Source: CAWGXZ01 sp963826695
Lineage (GTDB): Bacteria; Pseudomonadota; Gammaproteobacteria; Burkholderiales; Burkholderiaceae_C
Direction: 5' to 3'
DNA: 64,000 nt
Assembly (NCBI GenBank): GCA_963826695.1
Contig: CAWGXZ010000003.1
Coordinates: 310,001-374,000 of the forward strand
The notes under the pieces are model-generated. The model did no database searches, was not told the origin of the DNA, and worked only from the letters and a program-made list of their open reading frames with translations. Positions 63,861 to 64,000 of the stretch are shown in pieces (the first letter of the stretch is position 1; each line of letters begins with the position of its first letter). Both the position numbers and the translations under genes were made by a program.

Positions 63861-64000
63861 TCACAGTTCGCCGCGCTGGCGCAGGTCGGCAACGACCTGA
63901 TCGATACCGACCTTGTCGATCAGCCGCAGTGCCGCGTTGCTGATGCGCAGGCGCACCCAGCGGTTTTCGGTTTCGAGCCAGAAGCGCCGGTAGTGCAGGT
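63861..64000 (-). CDS. rpmB: 50S ribosomal protein L28 (5' part outside window)
   Basis: The visible 45 C-terminal codons read LHYRRFWLETENRWVRLRIS, continue with a variable piece, and end VADLRQRGEL, matching L28. The stop is 25 bases from rpmG. The start lies to the right of the window. Confidence 0.93.
   Translation of the reverse strand, partial: LHYRRFWLETENRWVRLRISNAALRLIDKVGIDQVVADLRQRGEL

Overview
The window is high-GC DNA from a betaproteobacterium, most likely a member of the Burkholderiales; no rRNA is present, so the genus is not assigned. The reasons are the core gene orders (yicC/gmk/rpoZ/spoT/greB beside kinase/PP2C/rph/rdgB/hemW, and rpmB-rpmG), the DUF3717-DUF1289 protein, and the many short gene overlaps.

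Layout. 1-8900 is a purine salvage/catabolism locus: xdhA (3' end outside the window) diverges from guaD (with an apparent one-base frameshift), followed by a five-gene nucleoside/purine ABC importer operon ending in an adenine deaminase. 8911-14804 holds a DODA-type dioxygenase, a YbbP-type FtsX permease, a REC-containing histidine kinase with a NarL-type regulator, and greB. 14771-18069 is spoT, rpoZ and gmk on the minus strand. 18075-38488 is a ~20 kb insertion lying exactly between gmk and yicC, genes that are normally adjacent. The last codons of yicC occur at both ends with only synonymous differences, which looks like a site-specific integration scar.

The island carries a low-oxygen/stress cluster: cbpA-cbpM, a two-component pair, a Crp/Fnr regulator, an OTCase-N-like protein, a zinc alcohol dehydrogenase, a calcium-type P-ATPase, a BON protein and universal stress proteins. 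Three FNR-type palindromes sit 41-42 bp from plausible starts in this cluster. It is followed by a VapBC module between 121-bp repeats, truncated metal transporters (VIT, CopA), fragments of usp and radC, a CIA30 protein, a MazG-PIN fusion convergent with a HEPN-like CBS protein, and a plasmid/ICE-type SSB. No integrase is visible. Eleven apparent one-base indels are concentrated at 22.08-24.89 kb.

38468-49637 returns to core genes: yicC, Ser/Thr kinase and PP2C phosphatase, rph, rdgB, hemW, smrA, radC, slpA, ispH, then ahpC and ahpD with an OxyR-like site, serS and tRNA-Ser(CGA). 49638-53258 is an accessory stretch containing one large secreted hydrolase and over 1 kb without a recognisable gene. 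53259-64000 holds a lipoprotein hydrolase, a Spy-like protein with an OmpR-type two-component system, a MATE exporter, trpS, purN, an RsmB-family methyltransferase, a fatty-acid desaturase, rpmG and the 3' part of rpmB.
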